A DNA stretch of 64,000 bases from Diadema setosum (taxonomy: Eukaryota; Echinodermata; Echinoidea; Diadematoida; Diadematidae): contig NC_092696.1 in the NCBI RefSeq assembly GCF_964275005.1, positions 25,054,972 through 25,118,971 on the forward strand, read 5' to 3'. Below the pieces are notes generated by a model that searched no databases, was not told the DNA's origin, and was given only the letters and a program-made list of their open reading frames with translations. The position numbers were made by a program, and so were the translations under genes. Below, one piece after another: positions 48,501 through 58,370 of the stretch (position 1 is its first letter; each line of letters starts with the position of its first letter).

Positions 48501-51500
48501 AACAGTTATTTATATAACGCTATATCCACAGAAGTATCAAAGCGCTTAGAAGTAAAAATGCATCCATTTTTATGTTATGGCTGTGTTTAATTTTACATGA
48601 GTCATTTCATGAAATACCGACCTCGTGGAGCTGATTCTGTCTTGGCTATGTGAATTATGGTCAGAGCTCAGAATTATTTCTCTTTGTAATGGATCGCTTG
48701 ATTCGTCAGTCTTGACAAGTTTCTAGATCTGGTTATTTTCATCTTTAATTTGTCATTTCTTGTCCACCTTGTGGTACGAATAAATCAATGTGAGGTCAAA
48801 AGAATGATTGATTTGTTGGAGTAACCCCTGAATTGCAGGATATGAATTGAACAGTGTTTGTGTATTCTTTTTGTTATAATCCCTTTGGCATATTGTTGTC
48901 CAAAAAAAAAAAAATCAATCAATCAATCAAACAAACAAACAAACTTTCAGACTGTCACTTCCATACTGTATTGTGGAGACAAGAATGAGCACTTGATAAA
49001 AAGAGCCTGTTGTTACTGTAAGAATGTTGTGTGTCACATTCATGTTTGGTGAGATTGTCATCCAAAGGAAATATTAACTCATTCATGTGGATCTAATTCT
49101 TCCTGCTTTCCAGGGATGGATTGACAACTTCAATGGACCAAGTGGATTATTCATTGCTGTAAGTAATGCATGGCTTGATTAATTGAATTGATTGACTGAT
49201 TGATAGACTGAGTGAAAAAGAAAGGCACAAAGGAGAAATTGGTGGACAAATTGAGAAAAAAAAAACAACAACAGAGATATAGATAGATGGGTATAAAAAA
49301 TATAATTGAAAAGAGATGAGAGACCTAAACATTCAGCATGAGCAGGAACAAGGAATGTCTGCATGCATTTTAATTTCACAAATTTTGCGAGAGCCAAGAT
49401 TTGTGAAATTTAAATGCATGCGAAAGTTATTGTCTACAGTGTATGCATTGAATAACAGTGGCAATTCGCAGAAATTCCATGCCGCGCAAAAGGCCTAGGA
49501 CTCCAATTTGCGAAAAATATCATGCCGTGAATACAAATTTTGCTCTAAAGTACAACAATTTGATGGTGTCTTCATATTCTTTGTTGCAATTTTGAATGAT
49601 CTATGAATGTGTAGTTAACTTTACTACAGGTCCCTATCAAGTTAGGTTCAATAAGCATTTCAGTGAAAGCGTAATGCTGATAATATAACTCCATTATATT
49701 TGCCTCATTTAAGAGAAAAAAAAAATCTTTTCCGTGTACCAACCAACAGCTTTTGATTGGTTTTAATCATATCATGCTCTTGAACATACAACTTGAATGT
49801 ATGTAAAGTTGATTTTTTGTTTGTTTGTTTTTTTATTTCTGATAATCTGCTGTACTGGTTATGTTGATATTGATACCAAGATCTTCTCCTGGAGGAACAT
49901 ATTTGCTTACATCCATCCTTTTAAGGTCGTGTTTACCTTTGGGATCAGTGATTTTAAAAAATGCTCAAGATATCACATTTGATGCATATACCAGTATGTG
50001 AAGGTTAGCTGTATCACAAAACATCCTACCATATAAAATTTTTGCAATGTAGCCTAAAATATAAGGAAATATCACCATTCTTCTCAGTGAACTGTAACTG
50101 TAGACAGTTTAGTCTGGAAACATTTTTATTATAACTATTATTCACATTTTGTATATTTAACAATACTTAACATCGATTTTACTGGTCCAAATTTTTACAT
50201 TGGTTGTTTCTATCCCTAACTCACATTTTAGAACTATTTTGAAGCACTAATGCTTGGTTTTTGTTTCATCTGCAAATGGTAAATTATGCCTTTAATAGAT
50301 AGTGGTATAGAGGTATGCTACAGATTTTATAAATTGATACTCGCCAGCATTTGATAAGGCTGCTCATAACATTTTTTTGAATCCCCCCTCAGGTTGGCAA
50401 GGGACTCCTGCGTATGATGATAGGTGATGCTGAAGCCATTGTTGATTTCTCACCCGTGGACTTTGTGGTCAACATGATGATTGCAGCAACGTGGCACACT
50501 GGAGTTCAAAAGTGAGTGTTTTTTAAGCCCTCCAGTGTTTGTTGTCGACAATTTGTTTTTCTCAGTTTATAATAAACTAGACACCCTTCATCAGATCACA
50601 GTCAGCTAGATTATATTGCCTGATTGCTGTCTGAAATAATTCTCTGAACATAATTATATGAACATCATTTTCTTGTCATTCTGGTGGATATGTGGAAATA
50701 AATGATCAAATAGTAAAGGAAGCTAAAATATCGTCATTGTTGTGTTGCCATGCTGAATGGTCTGTGTGATCTTTCACAGTCAAACCTATCTTAGGAACCA
50801 CCTGTCTCTAGCAGTCACCTGCCGTAGGCCCTATATATGACCACTAGAAACAATTTCCTCCGAGAGAAAAAGCATGTTAAAGAACTGGTCTATAGTGGCC
50901 ACCTGTCTATAACGGCCACTTTTTTTCCTCCCTTGGGTGGCCACTAGTGACAGGTGTGACTGTATTTCATCATCCTGATTCTGTTCAAGTGAGCACGATT
51001 AATTTTGAGTATAATTTGTGGTCCAGTGGATGCTCCATGAATAGGAAATGTAAATACATAAAGATAATATCAGAATTATTTCTTTTTAAAGAATTTACCG
51101 TTTGAAAAACACATTAACAATGGTATTCTGCAGTGTCTAGCTGTATTCAATGAGTAGGATATTTATGTGAACACCAGGAATATAATGTTATCATTGTTTC
51201 TTGCACGAGTAGAGAAATTTGTGAAGCACCATCCTTGAATAGGATGTTTCTGAGCAAGGAACATTATCAATGAATACACGTATCTCTGTGTCTTATACCG
51301 TCTCTTTCTACAGACCTCCCTCAATCCCAGTGTATCATTGTGTCACAAGTCCAGTGAACCCGGCCCACATGAGTACTATAGGTGAGTGGCTGCAGTGAAA
51401 CTTCATTCATTCATTCATTCATTGCGGGGGTGGATCCAGGAGTTTGTAAGGGGGGGGGGGGGGGGGGGGGGGGTGAGCAAAAAATATCTCTGGTGCCACT

Positions 51501-54500
51501 TCCGGGTTTAATCAGCTGACAAGCAAAAAAAGGGGGGGGGGAGCTTCTGTGCCAAGGGGGAGGTGCGCCCTCCTGTATCTACCACTGCATTCATCCGTCT
51601 GTCCGTCCGTCCGTCCGTCCATCCATCCGTCCGTTCATTCATTCATTCATTCATTCATAAATTCACTTTAAATTTTTCTCCTTTTCCAGCAGAAACATAT
51701 ATTTTACTGGTATGTAAGCTCCTCGGGTCATAGCATTGAGTTTAGATCCCTTCAGCAACTAATATCAACCATGCCCCGAAAAGCAGTCCATATCTGCATA
51801 TTGCAAGGTCAAATGCATGAATTACATCGCAATGTATAATAAAGTAAGTGTATAAGTTTGCAAGATATTGAAACTATGCCTCACTCCACTGGCTAATGAT
51901 TTGATGTTTGTTTGTTTTTTTGTTGAAGAGGAACATATTACTACTGTTTAGTAAAGTAGCTGTAAGTGGAGTAGTGCATTTTCTTTTAGAGAAATGATTT
52001 TTGTTTGTACTTTGGCAGAAATGGTTCCGGACCTGTACAACAGGGTTCCACTGGAGAAGGTGTTCAGACGGCCCAGTGCGGGCTTCACCATGAACCCGTA
52101 AGAATCGTCATAATCCCTGTGACCTATTCACTCTTCATTAGCTGCCAGCTGGCTTTTGTTGTGTACCAAGTTATGAGCAATTTTATGAAAATGTAGCGAA
52201 TATCTGTATAGAAATCTAAGTATATTCTGCTCTGTGAAACATTAATTTGGCTTGATTGTCATATCCTTGTAGATTTGCCAACAAAGTCAAGCAATAACTT
52301 TGAATTTTAGCAGCAGAGATCAGAAAAATATGTATCTATAGATTTTGTCAGTTGATATGCAGTTATTGTGTGAGCTGAGTGTGTTGGTTATGTTTGTAAG
52401 GGGGCAGTAGACTTAATCTATATCTTGTTCTTTGTTGAGATATTGATACAAGGGATGATGGAAAGTTAAGCACTCTTAAAGGACAAATTCACCTTCATAT
52501 ACATGGGAATTGAGAGAATGCAGTAATATATTAATAGAACACATCAGCAAAGGTTTGAGGAAAATTGGACAATCCATTCAAAAGTTTTGAAGTTTCACTG
52601 CCATCATCACTGGATGAGAAGACTACTACAGCTTGTGATGACATATGTGTAAGAACAATTGTTTTGTTGCATAATAAGAGAGCACTTGACTTCCCTCTTT
52701 CAGAAGGCAGGAGGAATAATATTACCCTTACCATACATCAGGGACAAGTCGTGGGAATATGTACTTTTTTCAAAAACTTAAAATTTGTGAAATTCTTTAT
52801 ATTTTCCTCATCTCGTTAGATGCTTGTAACATCATAAACTGTAGTAGTCTTGTCATCCAGCAGTGACTGCCCAGAAACTTGGATTGTCCAATTTTCCTCA
52901 AACTTTCACTTTAGTGTTCTATTAACATTGCTGCATTCACTCAATCCACTTGTATGTGAGTTTGTTACACTTTAACTTGTGAGCAGAGCTACAAAGTCTC
53001 CCTGACTCTGGAAGGCTCCCTGAAAAGTGAAATATCTCTCCATGTCCTAACAATGGAATATCAAAGTTTTCTTGCATTGGTATATATTCATTCATTTATT
53101 TTTTATTTATCTCTTTTTTTTTTTTACCTATTGAGATACAGGTAGAACACAATTAGCTGTCTGGAATCTCCTGATTTTTGATGTGTGCATGCTGGCAGCC
53201 CAGCATGTCTGTAGATAGTTCTCAGGTTTGTGACTGATGGACAAATTGCCTTACATTGACGTAAATAAGCACTGAAGTGATCAGTGTTTTAGTAGTAGCC
53301 ATGATGAAAGAAATCATGGGCATACAAGAGGTTGTAGGTTGAAATCCTGCTCGAGTATGTATGCCCATGATATCTTTTGTCATGGCTACTACTAGAACAT
53401 TGATCAATTTAGTGCTTTTTTATGTTGATGTAGGGCAATTTGTCAATCAGTTGTAATGAAAACAATTCAATGCAAGAATGTCATCAATTTGAATTTTCTG
53501 GTTCGTTGAAATCTGTTTCACATATTTTCTTCCTTTTTATCCAGGATGACCTTTGAGTACTTCAACATGGTTGGTGCCAAAATCCCTGCCTATCTCATGG
53601 ACTGCTACCTGAGACTACGGGGCAAGAAACCAATGTAAGTCTTTGTCTTCCAAAGGACTTTTGTATATGTGCATATTCGGTGACATTTTCATCATCAGTT
53701 ACAAAGGTCTGTGAGACATCAGTTGTACATTTACCAAGACACACTGATAGTTATTGATTTAATATCAAAACAACTTGTAATCCTACACACAGTGGAATAA
53801 GACCTTGAATATGAGCAGGGCATATGATTTCTCAAAGATTGTATTGTCATGCAGTTTTGACATCCATTTAGGGATTTATATGGATCTTGTGTGAGTGTAG
53901 AAATGTGTAAGAGTATCAAAATTACAGAAATAGAGAAGAATCATACTCAGGGAGAAAATAAAGAGATTTCTGTGCTAAACTTTATGGGCTTACGTAATAA
54001 ACCACTTGGCTCTTTTTCAGTCTTACTACTAAAGACAGTACCGGTAATAATTCACAATATTTGTTGCACAGCTGTTACCATAGAAACTAATCATTGCGTG
54101 TAACAATTATTGTGAGCTGTTTTATGATATGGAATCATTAAATGATGCTTATATTCTAAAATATATGCTGATTTTTATCTCATTATTTTGTGTGAATTAT
54201 AGAGCAGTATCATGTTTTCTATTGATCTCACCTTCCTTTTCTTTTTGTTTTCAGGATGGCAAGATTGAACTCAAAGATTACCAGGATGGTGCACACACTC
54301 AAGTACTTCACTACCAACATGTGGGAGTGGACCAATCAGAACACAGCAGCACTCTCAGCCGCCATGAGTGAGGAAGACAGAAAGGTGAGGCCTCCCTCTC
54401 TCTTAACCCTCTCTTTCCTTTCGCTCCTCTCTGGATTTGTTTCTTAGCTCATAGTAGAAGGCTCAATCTTGGATGACAATTGTATTAGCTGATGCCATTT

Positions 54501-57036
54501 GACTCCCTCCCATCTTTTCTCCATGAAATTGACAAACTGGATCACTTTGAAGTCTCACTCAAAGCTCACATTTTCCACCAGGCATTCAATTGCTAACTCT
54601 CTTGGAGGAGTCTGTGCCTTTGAATGTTTCTTTAACAGATCTATGGCACTATACAAATGCTGTGGATCATCATCATCATTATCATTTGACTCTCTCGATA
54701 CTACCAACTGTCTTTTTCAACACTATTTAGTTTGTCTTTTAATTTAGCATGTTTAGTAAGTTAAATTTTCCCAGTTTTGAACCAAAATATGATGAATTAT
54801 ATTTTTGACTGTGCCGTATGTTTTGTGATCTGTATAGGCTTGTAGCCCTACTGTGTAGAAAACATAGATGCTACTTTTTTTGCACTTACTAATGTGTGCT
54901 TTAAAGCGTGAGCTTCATTGAGATACAATGTATAGGTTGGTTAGTATTTCTAACATTGAATCTGAATAGCGTGTGACATTGTTGATTTTCTCCTGATGCC
55001 ATTTCAAGCTTTTATGTGACAGACTCATGCAGATTTATCATCATCATCCAAAATTTATGCTACAAATTTTTGAAGATGGAACGTTTGCAGTTTGTTTACC
55101 ATCAAGATGGATTTTGTGCTTGACATGTCTTCACCTATGATCTTTGCAATCTATAAAGCTTTCTTGTGATATTCTCTCTACAGACGTACTTCATCGACGT
55201 CAGGCCGCTCCACTGGCCGTCTTACCTGGAGGCTTTCTGTGTGGGCACCAAACGATTTGTCCTCAACGAAGATATGAACAGCCTCCCATCAGCCAGAGGA
55301 CACATCAGGATGTGAGTATTTTACATGGGATGGAGACATGTTGAAAGATGGAGTGAGTTTGAAGGTCACTACACAGCAGCAATATATCAGTGAAGATCTG
55401 GGCACAATTGTGCATCTACAAGGAAAGTTACAACCATTTGATTCCAGTGTGCCATCTACATTATTTTAGTATATTGTAAAATGCTGCTCATCTGCCAATT
55501 TTTCCCAACAAAATGGAAGGATTGTCCTCAGTCATCTGGAAAAGATTTGCTAGAGAATCTTCAATTCTTTCACTCTATTCAAGAGAGACGAATTTATATC
55601 TCCAACGGAGGGTGCATTCATCACATCACTTCTGGCATAGAATTAAGATTTCCAAACAACTCTCAGGGAGTTTAAGGCATTGATAAACGCAAAGCTGTTT
55701 TGATTATGGAGTTAGAAATGCATTTCTGAAATGCTGAAAAAAGTACCTTCACAAACGCATTTGAGCCAGAAATGCGTTGCTGTAGAGTTGATAAACGCAA
55801 AGTTGTTTTGCTCGGCCACGCCATCCACTGCTAACTACACATCTCTGCTCCTTGGGTCAAACTGCACATTGGAGCTGCACTATGACAAATCAGTCCCCCC
55901 GATCGACTCGCGACAGAGTTGATAAACGCAACAACTCAAGAAGTGGGTCCTGAAAGGCGTTTGCAAATGCATTTTGATAGTTCGTACTGAAACATGTTTC
56001 AAACATGAAGAAGTCAATAAACACAGCCAGAGTCCATAAAAGTCATATTTAAATCTTGTGCCTTTTATGTTTCAAAGCTAATAGTGAGAATGATGTAATC
56101 ATTGTTTTGATCAGGTGACTGTCAGTAGCTAGTTTTCAGCACTGGTAGGATAATGTGCTTCTCTGATTGCAGACATTCAAATGATAGAAATGCATCTTCC
56201 CAATTCTTCATGTGATTTTGATATCTTATGCCTTTTTTTTTTTCATTTATTTGACTGCTGTTATGAAAGACAGTATCACTGTGTGGTCAGTTCACTCCAC
56301 AATGGATAGATAGATTTTCTCAGCTCAGTTCTCTTCTTTTTGCAGTTGGAATAAAGTATTAAAAGGATGAGCTACCTCTGATAATGAGGTACTGTATACA
56401 CCATAATAATATAATCAACAAGTCTAATTTTCTGCTAATCAGGACTTCCTGTCATTGTAACTGGTTTAATTTGCAGTCATAGAGTACAGCATTGGATTGA
56501 GATATGTACAAATGCATGTTGCATTCAGGTTGAGATCAGAGTTAATAACACTCAACTAGCAAACTTGGCAAAAACATAAAAACTCTGCAAAATATATGGC
56601 AGATACAGTAATCGTGTGAATAATGGTTGTGAGAGCTGCATTGTTAACAACTTTCCCTACCAGATACTTAACCCGTTGAGGACGGGCTGATTTTGCTGCA
56701 ACACGCATTTCCCATAGACACCTGCCCAAGTATTACTCTGGACTCGTCCTCAATGGGTTTAATACCATATGTTTTGTACAGTTCCACCAAGTTCCTATAG
56801 GCAGTAACTTATCAAGGGCTTACATCACCTTAGGCAAACTTTATATCATTTGTGTCTTCTCCCACAGGCTTCGCAACATCCGCTGGATGTTCAACACCTT
56901 CCTCCTCGTCATCATCTGGAGGTTTCTCATCGCCCGATCCCAGCTGGCAAGCAACCTGTGGGCTTTCGTCACGAACATCTTTTTCCGCTTCCTGCGTTCC
57001 TGTCGTGTCACCAGCATCATTGCCCGTGGTCACTGA
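38708..57036 (+). CDS. FAR1: Fatty acyl-CoA reductase, FAR1/FAR2 family (13 coding exons, complete)
   Basis: The enzyme reduces fatty acyl-CoA to fatty alcohol with NADPH and feeds ether-lipid (plasmalogen) and wax synthesis. In vertebrates it is anchored to peroxisomes. Coding exons: 38708-38902, 39404-39579, 41037-41109, 41946-42052, 43355-43532, 49114-49158, 50393-50511, 51314-51381, 52019-52097, 53545-53634, 54255-54384, 55184-55311, 56868-57036. All introns are GT-AG and all phases agree. The sum is 1557 nt, giving 518 residues plus TGA, against about 515 in human FAR1. The N-terminal extended-SDR Rossmann fold has TGSTGFIG (18-25), HVSTAYA (152-158) and the catalytic Y206-x3-K210 in [10 protein letters not shown]. 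The C-terminal sterile-type domain ends with a hydrophobic stretch at about 470-505. I cannot say whether it is orthologous to FAR1 or is an older FAR1/FAR2 ancestor. Confidence 0.95.
39404..39579 (+). CDS. FAR1: FAR coding exon 2
   Basis: Acceptor TTTACAG, donor GTAAGT. It encodes residues 66-123 plus two bases, with [28 protein letters not shown] and [26 protein letters not shown] is the family's HCAATVRFNE strand. Confidence 0.95.
41037..41109 (+). CDS. FAR1: FAR coding exon 3
   Basis: Acceptor TTGAAG, donor GTAAAA; both are weak matches to consensus. It encodes [20 protein letters not shown] and KKLE, aligned with [20 protein letters not shown] of human FAR1 without a gap. Frame and length fit both neighbours. 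Confidence 0.9.
41946..42052 (+). CDS. FAR1: FAR coding exon 4 (HVSTAYA)
   Basis: Acceptor GTGAAG after a T-tract, donor GTGAGT. It encodes [20 protein letters not shown], then [15 protein letters not shown]. The last bases and the donor are the first copy of a tandem triplication that continues in the intron to about 42460. Confidence 0.94.
42042..42460 (+). repeat. Tandem triplication spanning a splice donor, with pyrimidine tracts
   Basis: Units start at 42042 (GATGCTGTCGAGTGAGTC), 42244 (CATGCTATCAAGTGAGTC) and 42400 (CATGCTATCAAGTGAATC). Each is followed by CTTTGTAG and 100-150 bp of CTT/CCT-rich DNA. The first unit contains the end of FAR coding exon 4 and its donor. The tract continues to about 42550. 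Confidence 0.9.
42617..42701. mobile_element. 85-bp piggyBac-like MITE (family E), copy 1
   Basis: TTAA-CCCGTTGAGGATGGGC at the left and GACTCGTCCTCAACGGG-TTAA at the right. Both TTAA sites are intact, and the CCC start is typical of piggyBac termini. The core AACACGCATTTCCCATAGAC is shared with the copy at 56672. Confidence 0.85.
43355..43532 (+). CDS. FAR1: FAR coding exon 5 (YxxxK)
   Basis: Acceptor TACCAG, donor GTAAGT. It encodes [20 protein letters not shown], then [12 protein letters not shown], with catalytic Tyr206 and Lys210, and [16 protein letters not shown]. All of this is strongly conserved in the family. Confidence 0.96.
43634..44015 (+). pseudogene. CR1/L2-like LINE 3' remnant
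   Basis: Decayed plus-strand reading recalls the C-terminus of CR1-type proteins: [11 protein letters not shown], then [13 protein letters not shown], then KHFKHAF. An AAATT-rich tract interrupts it. Confidence 0.5.
43742..43820. repeat. (AAATT)n-like pentanucleotide repeat
   Basis: About 15 units of AAATT with GAAGTT and ATATT variants. Confidence 0.9.
44836..45141. mobile_element. MITE family D, copy 2
   Basis: CTGAGAACCAAAAGGG and CCTTATGGTTCTCAG ends with the same interior as 3200-3490. A run of 17 G lies near its left end. Confidence 0.75.
45146..46340. other. Intron DNA, nothing recognised
   Basis: Part of the 5.6-kb FAR intron. AT-rich with no repeat family that recurs in the window. 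Confidence 0.4.
46343..47690 (-). pseudogene. APE-type LINE remnant
   Basis: Minus-strand pieces in element order: [15 protein letters not shown] (about 47550), [13 protein letters not shown] and [13 protein letters not shown] (47174-47455, apurinic-like endonuclease), a KAFDRV-like RT piece (about 46770), and [20 protein letters not shown] with [16 protein letters not shown] (46359-46592, C-terminal region). It is broken by many stops and frame changes and shortened internally. It is antisense to FAR. The clade is not assigned. Confidence 0.8.
47691..48486. other. Intron DNA, T-rich, nothing recognised
   Basis: It contains loosely repeated phrases (CACTCCCATCAATACACATA, CTCCCACATTTTGCACACAC, GTCATTTCATGAAATAC) that suggest an old tandem duplication of about 200-250 bp. 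Confidence 0.35.
48487..48552 (-). repeat. CR1/L2-type LINE 3' tail
   Basis: The minus strand reads AGCGCTTTGATAC, then AGCGTTATATAAATAAC and a TTATTATCATTATTATTAA tail, the standard 3' end of L2/CR1-like elements. Confidence 0.6.
49114..49158 (+). CDS. FAR1: FAR coding exon 6 (45 nt)
   Basis: Acceptor TTTCCAG, donor GTAAGT. It encodes exactly [15 protein letters not shown], identical or nearly so to the human sequence. The preceding intron is 5.6 kb and repeat-filled. Confidence 0.95.
49921..50295. mobile_element. MITE family A, copy 3
   Basis: TTAA-GGTCGTGTTTACCTTTGG at the left and TGCAAATGGTAAATTATGCC-TTTAA at the right. Same orientation as copy 1. It ends about 100 bp before FAR coding exon 7. 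Confidence 0.8.
50393..50511 (+). CDS. FAR1: FAR coding exon 7
   Basis: Acceptor CCCTCAG, donor GTGAGT. It encodes [20 protein letters not shown], then [19 protein letters not shown], matching the [20 protein letters not shown] region of human FAR1. Confidence 0.95.
50777..50962. mobile_element. Tc1/mariner-type MITE
   Basis: CAGTCAAACCT and AGGTGTGACTG ends, 186 bp. TGGCCACCTGTCTATA-like phrases recur inside in both orientations. TA follows the right end. Confidence 0.65.
51314..51381 (+). CDS. FAR1: FAR coding exon 8
   Basis: Acceptor TCTACAG, donor GTGAGT. It encodes [20 protein letters not shown] and TI. This corresponds to the VYNCTTGSTNPFHWGE part of the family. Confidence 0.93.
51393..51660. 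repeat. (ATTC)n / (GTCC)n tetranucleotide repeats around a G-rich insert
   Basis: ATTC units at 51400-51423 and 51630-51658, with GTCC/ATCC units at 51595-51630. A G-run-bearing insert lies between (next feature). Confidence 0.9.
51424..51587. mobile_element. Small hAT-like MITE inside a tetranucleotide repeat
   Basis: GCGGGGGTGGATCCAGGAG at the left and CTCCTGTATCTACCACTGC at the right form imperfect inverted ends resembling CAGTGGCGGATCCAGG hAT termini. About 28 G lie inside. The flanking CATTCATT / CATTCATC could be the 8-bp duplication or simply the tetranucleotide repeat. Confidence 0.5.
52019..52097 (+). CDS. FAR1: FAR coding exon 9
   Basis: Acceptor TTGGCAG, donor GTAAGA. It encodes [20 protein letters not shown], then AGFTMN. 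FRRP is a family landmark in the C-terminal domain. Confidence 0.93.
52476..52975. mobile_element. MITE family B, copy 2 (TTAA-flanked)
   Basis: TTAA-AGGACAAATTCACCTT to a worn right end GTTTGTTACACT-TTAA. The interior matches 36888-37461, with GAGAATGCAGTAATATA and the GGATGAGAAGACTACTACAG phrase. Confidence 0.8.
53233..53451. repeat. 219-bp foldback (two 93-bp arms, 33-nt loop)
   Basis: Arms 53233-53325 and 53359-53451 are inverted copies by eye, e.g. AGTAGTAGCCATGAT against GTCATGGCTACTACT. The loop contains GTAGGTTGAAATCCTGC, close to a pol III B box. It lies in the FAR intron before coding exon 10. Confidence 0.8.
53545..53634 (+). CDS. FAR1: FAR coding exon 10
   Basis: Acceptor ATCCAG, donor GTAAGT. 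It encodes [20 protein letters not shown], then [10 protein letters not shown]. It matches the PAFLYDIYLRMTGRSPRM region, where the chain approaches the membrane. Confidence 0.93.
54255..54384 (+). CDS. FAR1: FAR coding exon 11
   Basis: Acceptor TTTTCAG, donor GTGAGG. It encodes [40 protein letters not shown] and [15 protein letters not shown] corresponds to FTSNSWVWNTEN of human FAR1. Confidence 0.95.
54480..54700 (+). repeat. CR1/L2-type LINE 3' end
   Basis: Decayed C-terminal coding ([11 protein letters not shown]) is followed by ATGGCACTATACAAATGCTG and an ATC-rich tail, the usual 3' end of L2/CR1-like elements. It directly follows FAR coding exon 11. Confidence 0.6.
55184..55311 (+). 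CDS. FAR1: FAR coding exon 12
   Basis: Acceptor CTCTACAG, donor GTGAGT. It encodes [40 protein letters not shown] and IR. The DVRxLHW and GTKxxVLNE motifs are family-specific. Confidence 0.96.
56672..56758. mobile_element. 85-bp piggyBac-like MITE (family E), copy 2
   Basis: TTAA-CCCGTTGAGGACGGGC to GGACTCGTCCTCAATGGG-TTTAA. It is nearly identical to 42617-42701, so a young family is likely. It lies 110 bp before the last FAR exon. Confidence 0.85.
56868..57036 (+). CDS. FAR1: FAR last coding exon (membrane segment, stop)
   Basis: Acceptor CCCACAG. It encodes [20 protein letters not shown], then [13 protein letters not shown] and a second hydrophobic stretch, ending ARGH and TGA at 57034-57036. 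Human FAR1 has [20 protein letters not shown] here, next to its C-terminal anchor. Confidence 0.95.
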
Positions 57037-58304
57037 AAGACGACTTTGCCCCCCGCTGCATGGAAATGGCGTGACATTCAGCATAGGAAGACCGTCATTT
57101 GACCTCCAGCTTCTTTCTGATGATGCAACTCTGATATCAGTTAGTGTGATACGGCGGACTGTTTCATAGGGAGCAGATGGAAAACCTACAGACTCTGCTT
57201 AAGGTCATGGCTCTCTCCATTCTAGCCTTTCTTTATCTACATCTTAAATCTATTTCTTCTTTCTGCTCTATCTACTTTACCTCCTCATGGTTACAATTTG
57301 TTTAAGACACCTTACATCAAGCTGGTGTGTCCGATGTTTGGCTAGGCCAAAATGAAAATACTGGCTTGGGCTTGAATGTTAATTCTGTGCTCAAATTAAG
57401 AATGATATTTCTAGTCAGGGAGTTGCAGTGTGGTCGAATCGTATTTGCACAAATTATAGAATGTTTAAAAGCAACTATTGAAAACTACCTATTCACCCTA
57501 CATACGTCTGATGCTTTTACTTTCATGCAGATTTTGGTGTAGATCACATTAATTAGCTGTAAAAAAAGGTCAATTTAATGTGAACACACCACATTGTGAT
57601 ATGCAGTGCACACTGTGCTTGTCATCTCACATAAGAGATGAATTTCACTAATTTGTAGTTTGCCCTTATTTTCAAAGGGGGAGACATATGTATCAGCCTC
57701 TAGAGTTCTGTAAGATAAGGTTTCCAAGTGCTTTGCACATGACAGAACTTTTTGATACTAGAAGCTCTCCTTAGTCGAAGAATTTTAGCAAGATTTACTT
57801 GCCTTATTGTGCTGCAATTTTCTCAAAATTCTAAGAAAGAAAATTGTTTATAAGCATCACAGATGATACAAGTAGAGTTGGACCTACACATACTTGTAGG
57901 GATAGAATAGCGAAGCAGGCCTGGTTTGTTTAGCTTGTAAAAGCCTATTGTAATTATATATGAAGGTCGTCTATGTACAGGGTCAAGATTTTTGGGTGGT
58001 GTTTTATTGTTACATCCATTATGTAATTTCTGTTTGTTTTTTCTTTTCCTTTTACTCATGTGTGTACTCTCATACACTATATTATCTTTTATACCTTTGC
58101 GTCATCATGTATAATCTACAAGAATTATATTCACATGGCTGTTATTACTGATACTGTTACTTATATTCTGTGTTTGTTTGTACTCATATCTTGAGAGAGG
58201 GTCAAGAGAGTAAAAAAAAAAAATTCTCCAGGTTCTACAAATATGTCAATATCCTGAATGACACATTGAAACTGTTTCTGTTGTTGTTGTCTAATCATCC
58301 TCTT

Positions 58305-58370
58305 CTTCTTCTAGGTCTGCTGGTTAAATCTGCCTCCTTCAATTAGCTAAAGATTCTTGCAGACCTTGAT
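58305..58370 (+). repeat. Short stem-loop repeat, copy 3
   Basis: CTTCTTCTTCTAGGTCTGCT to GCTAAAGATTCTTGCAGACC. The outer pair is now GGTCTGC/GCAGACC, a compensated change relative to AGTCTGC/GCAGACT. Confidence 0.6.

Noticed and set aside
56830-57169. Open frames overlapping the last FAR exon in other frames and antisense
   Set aside because: Shadows of the real exon; the frame giving [13 protein letters not shown] joins correctly to coding exon 12.
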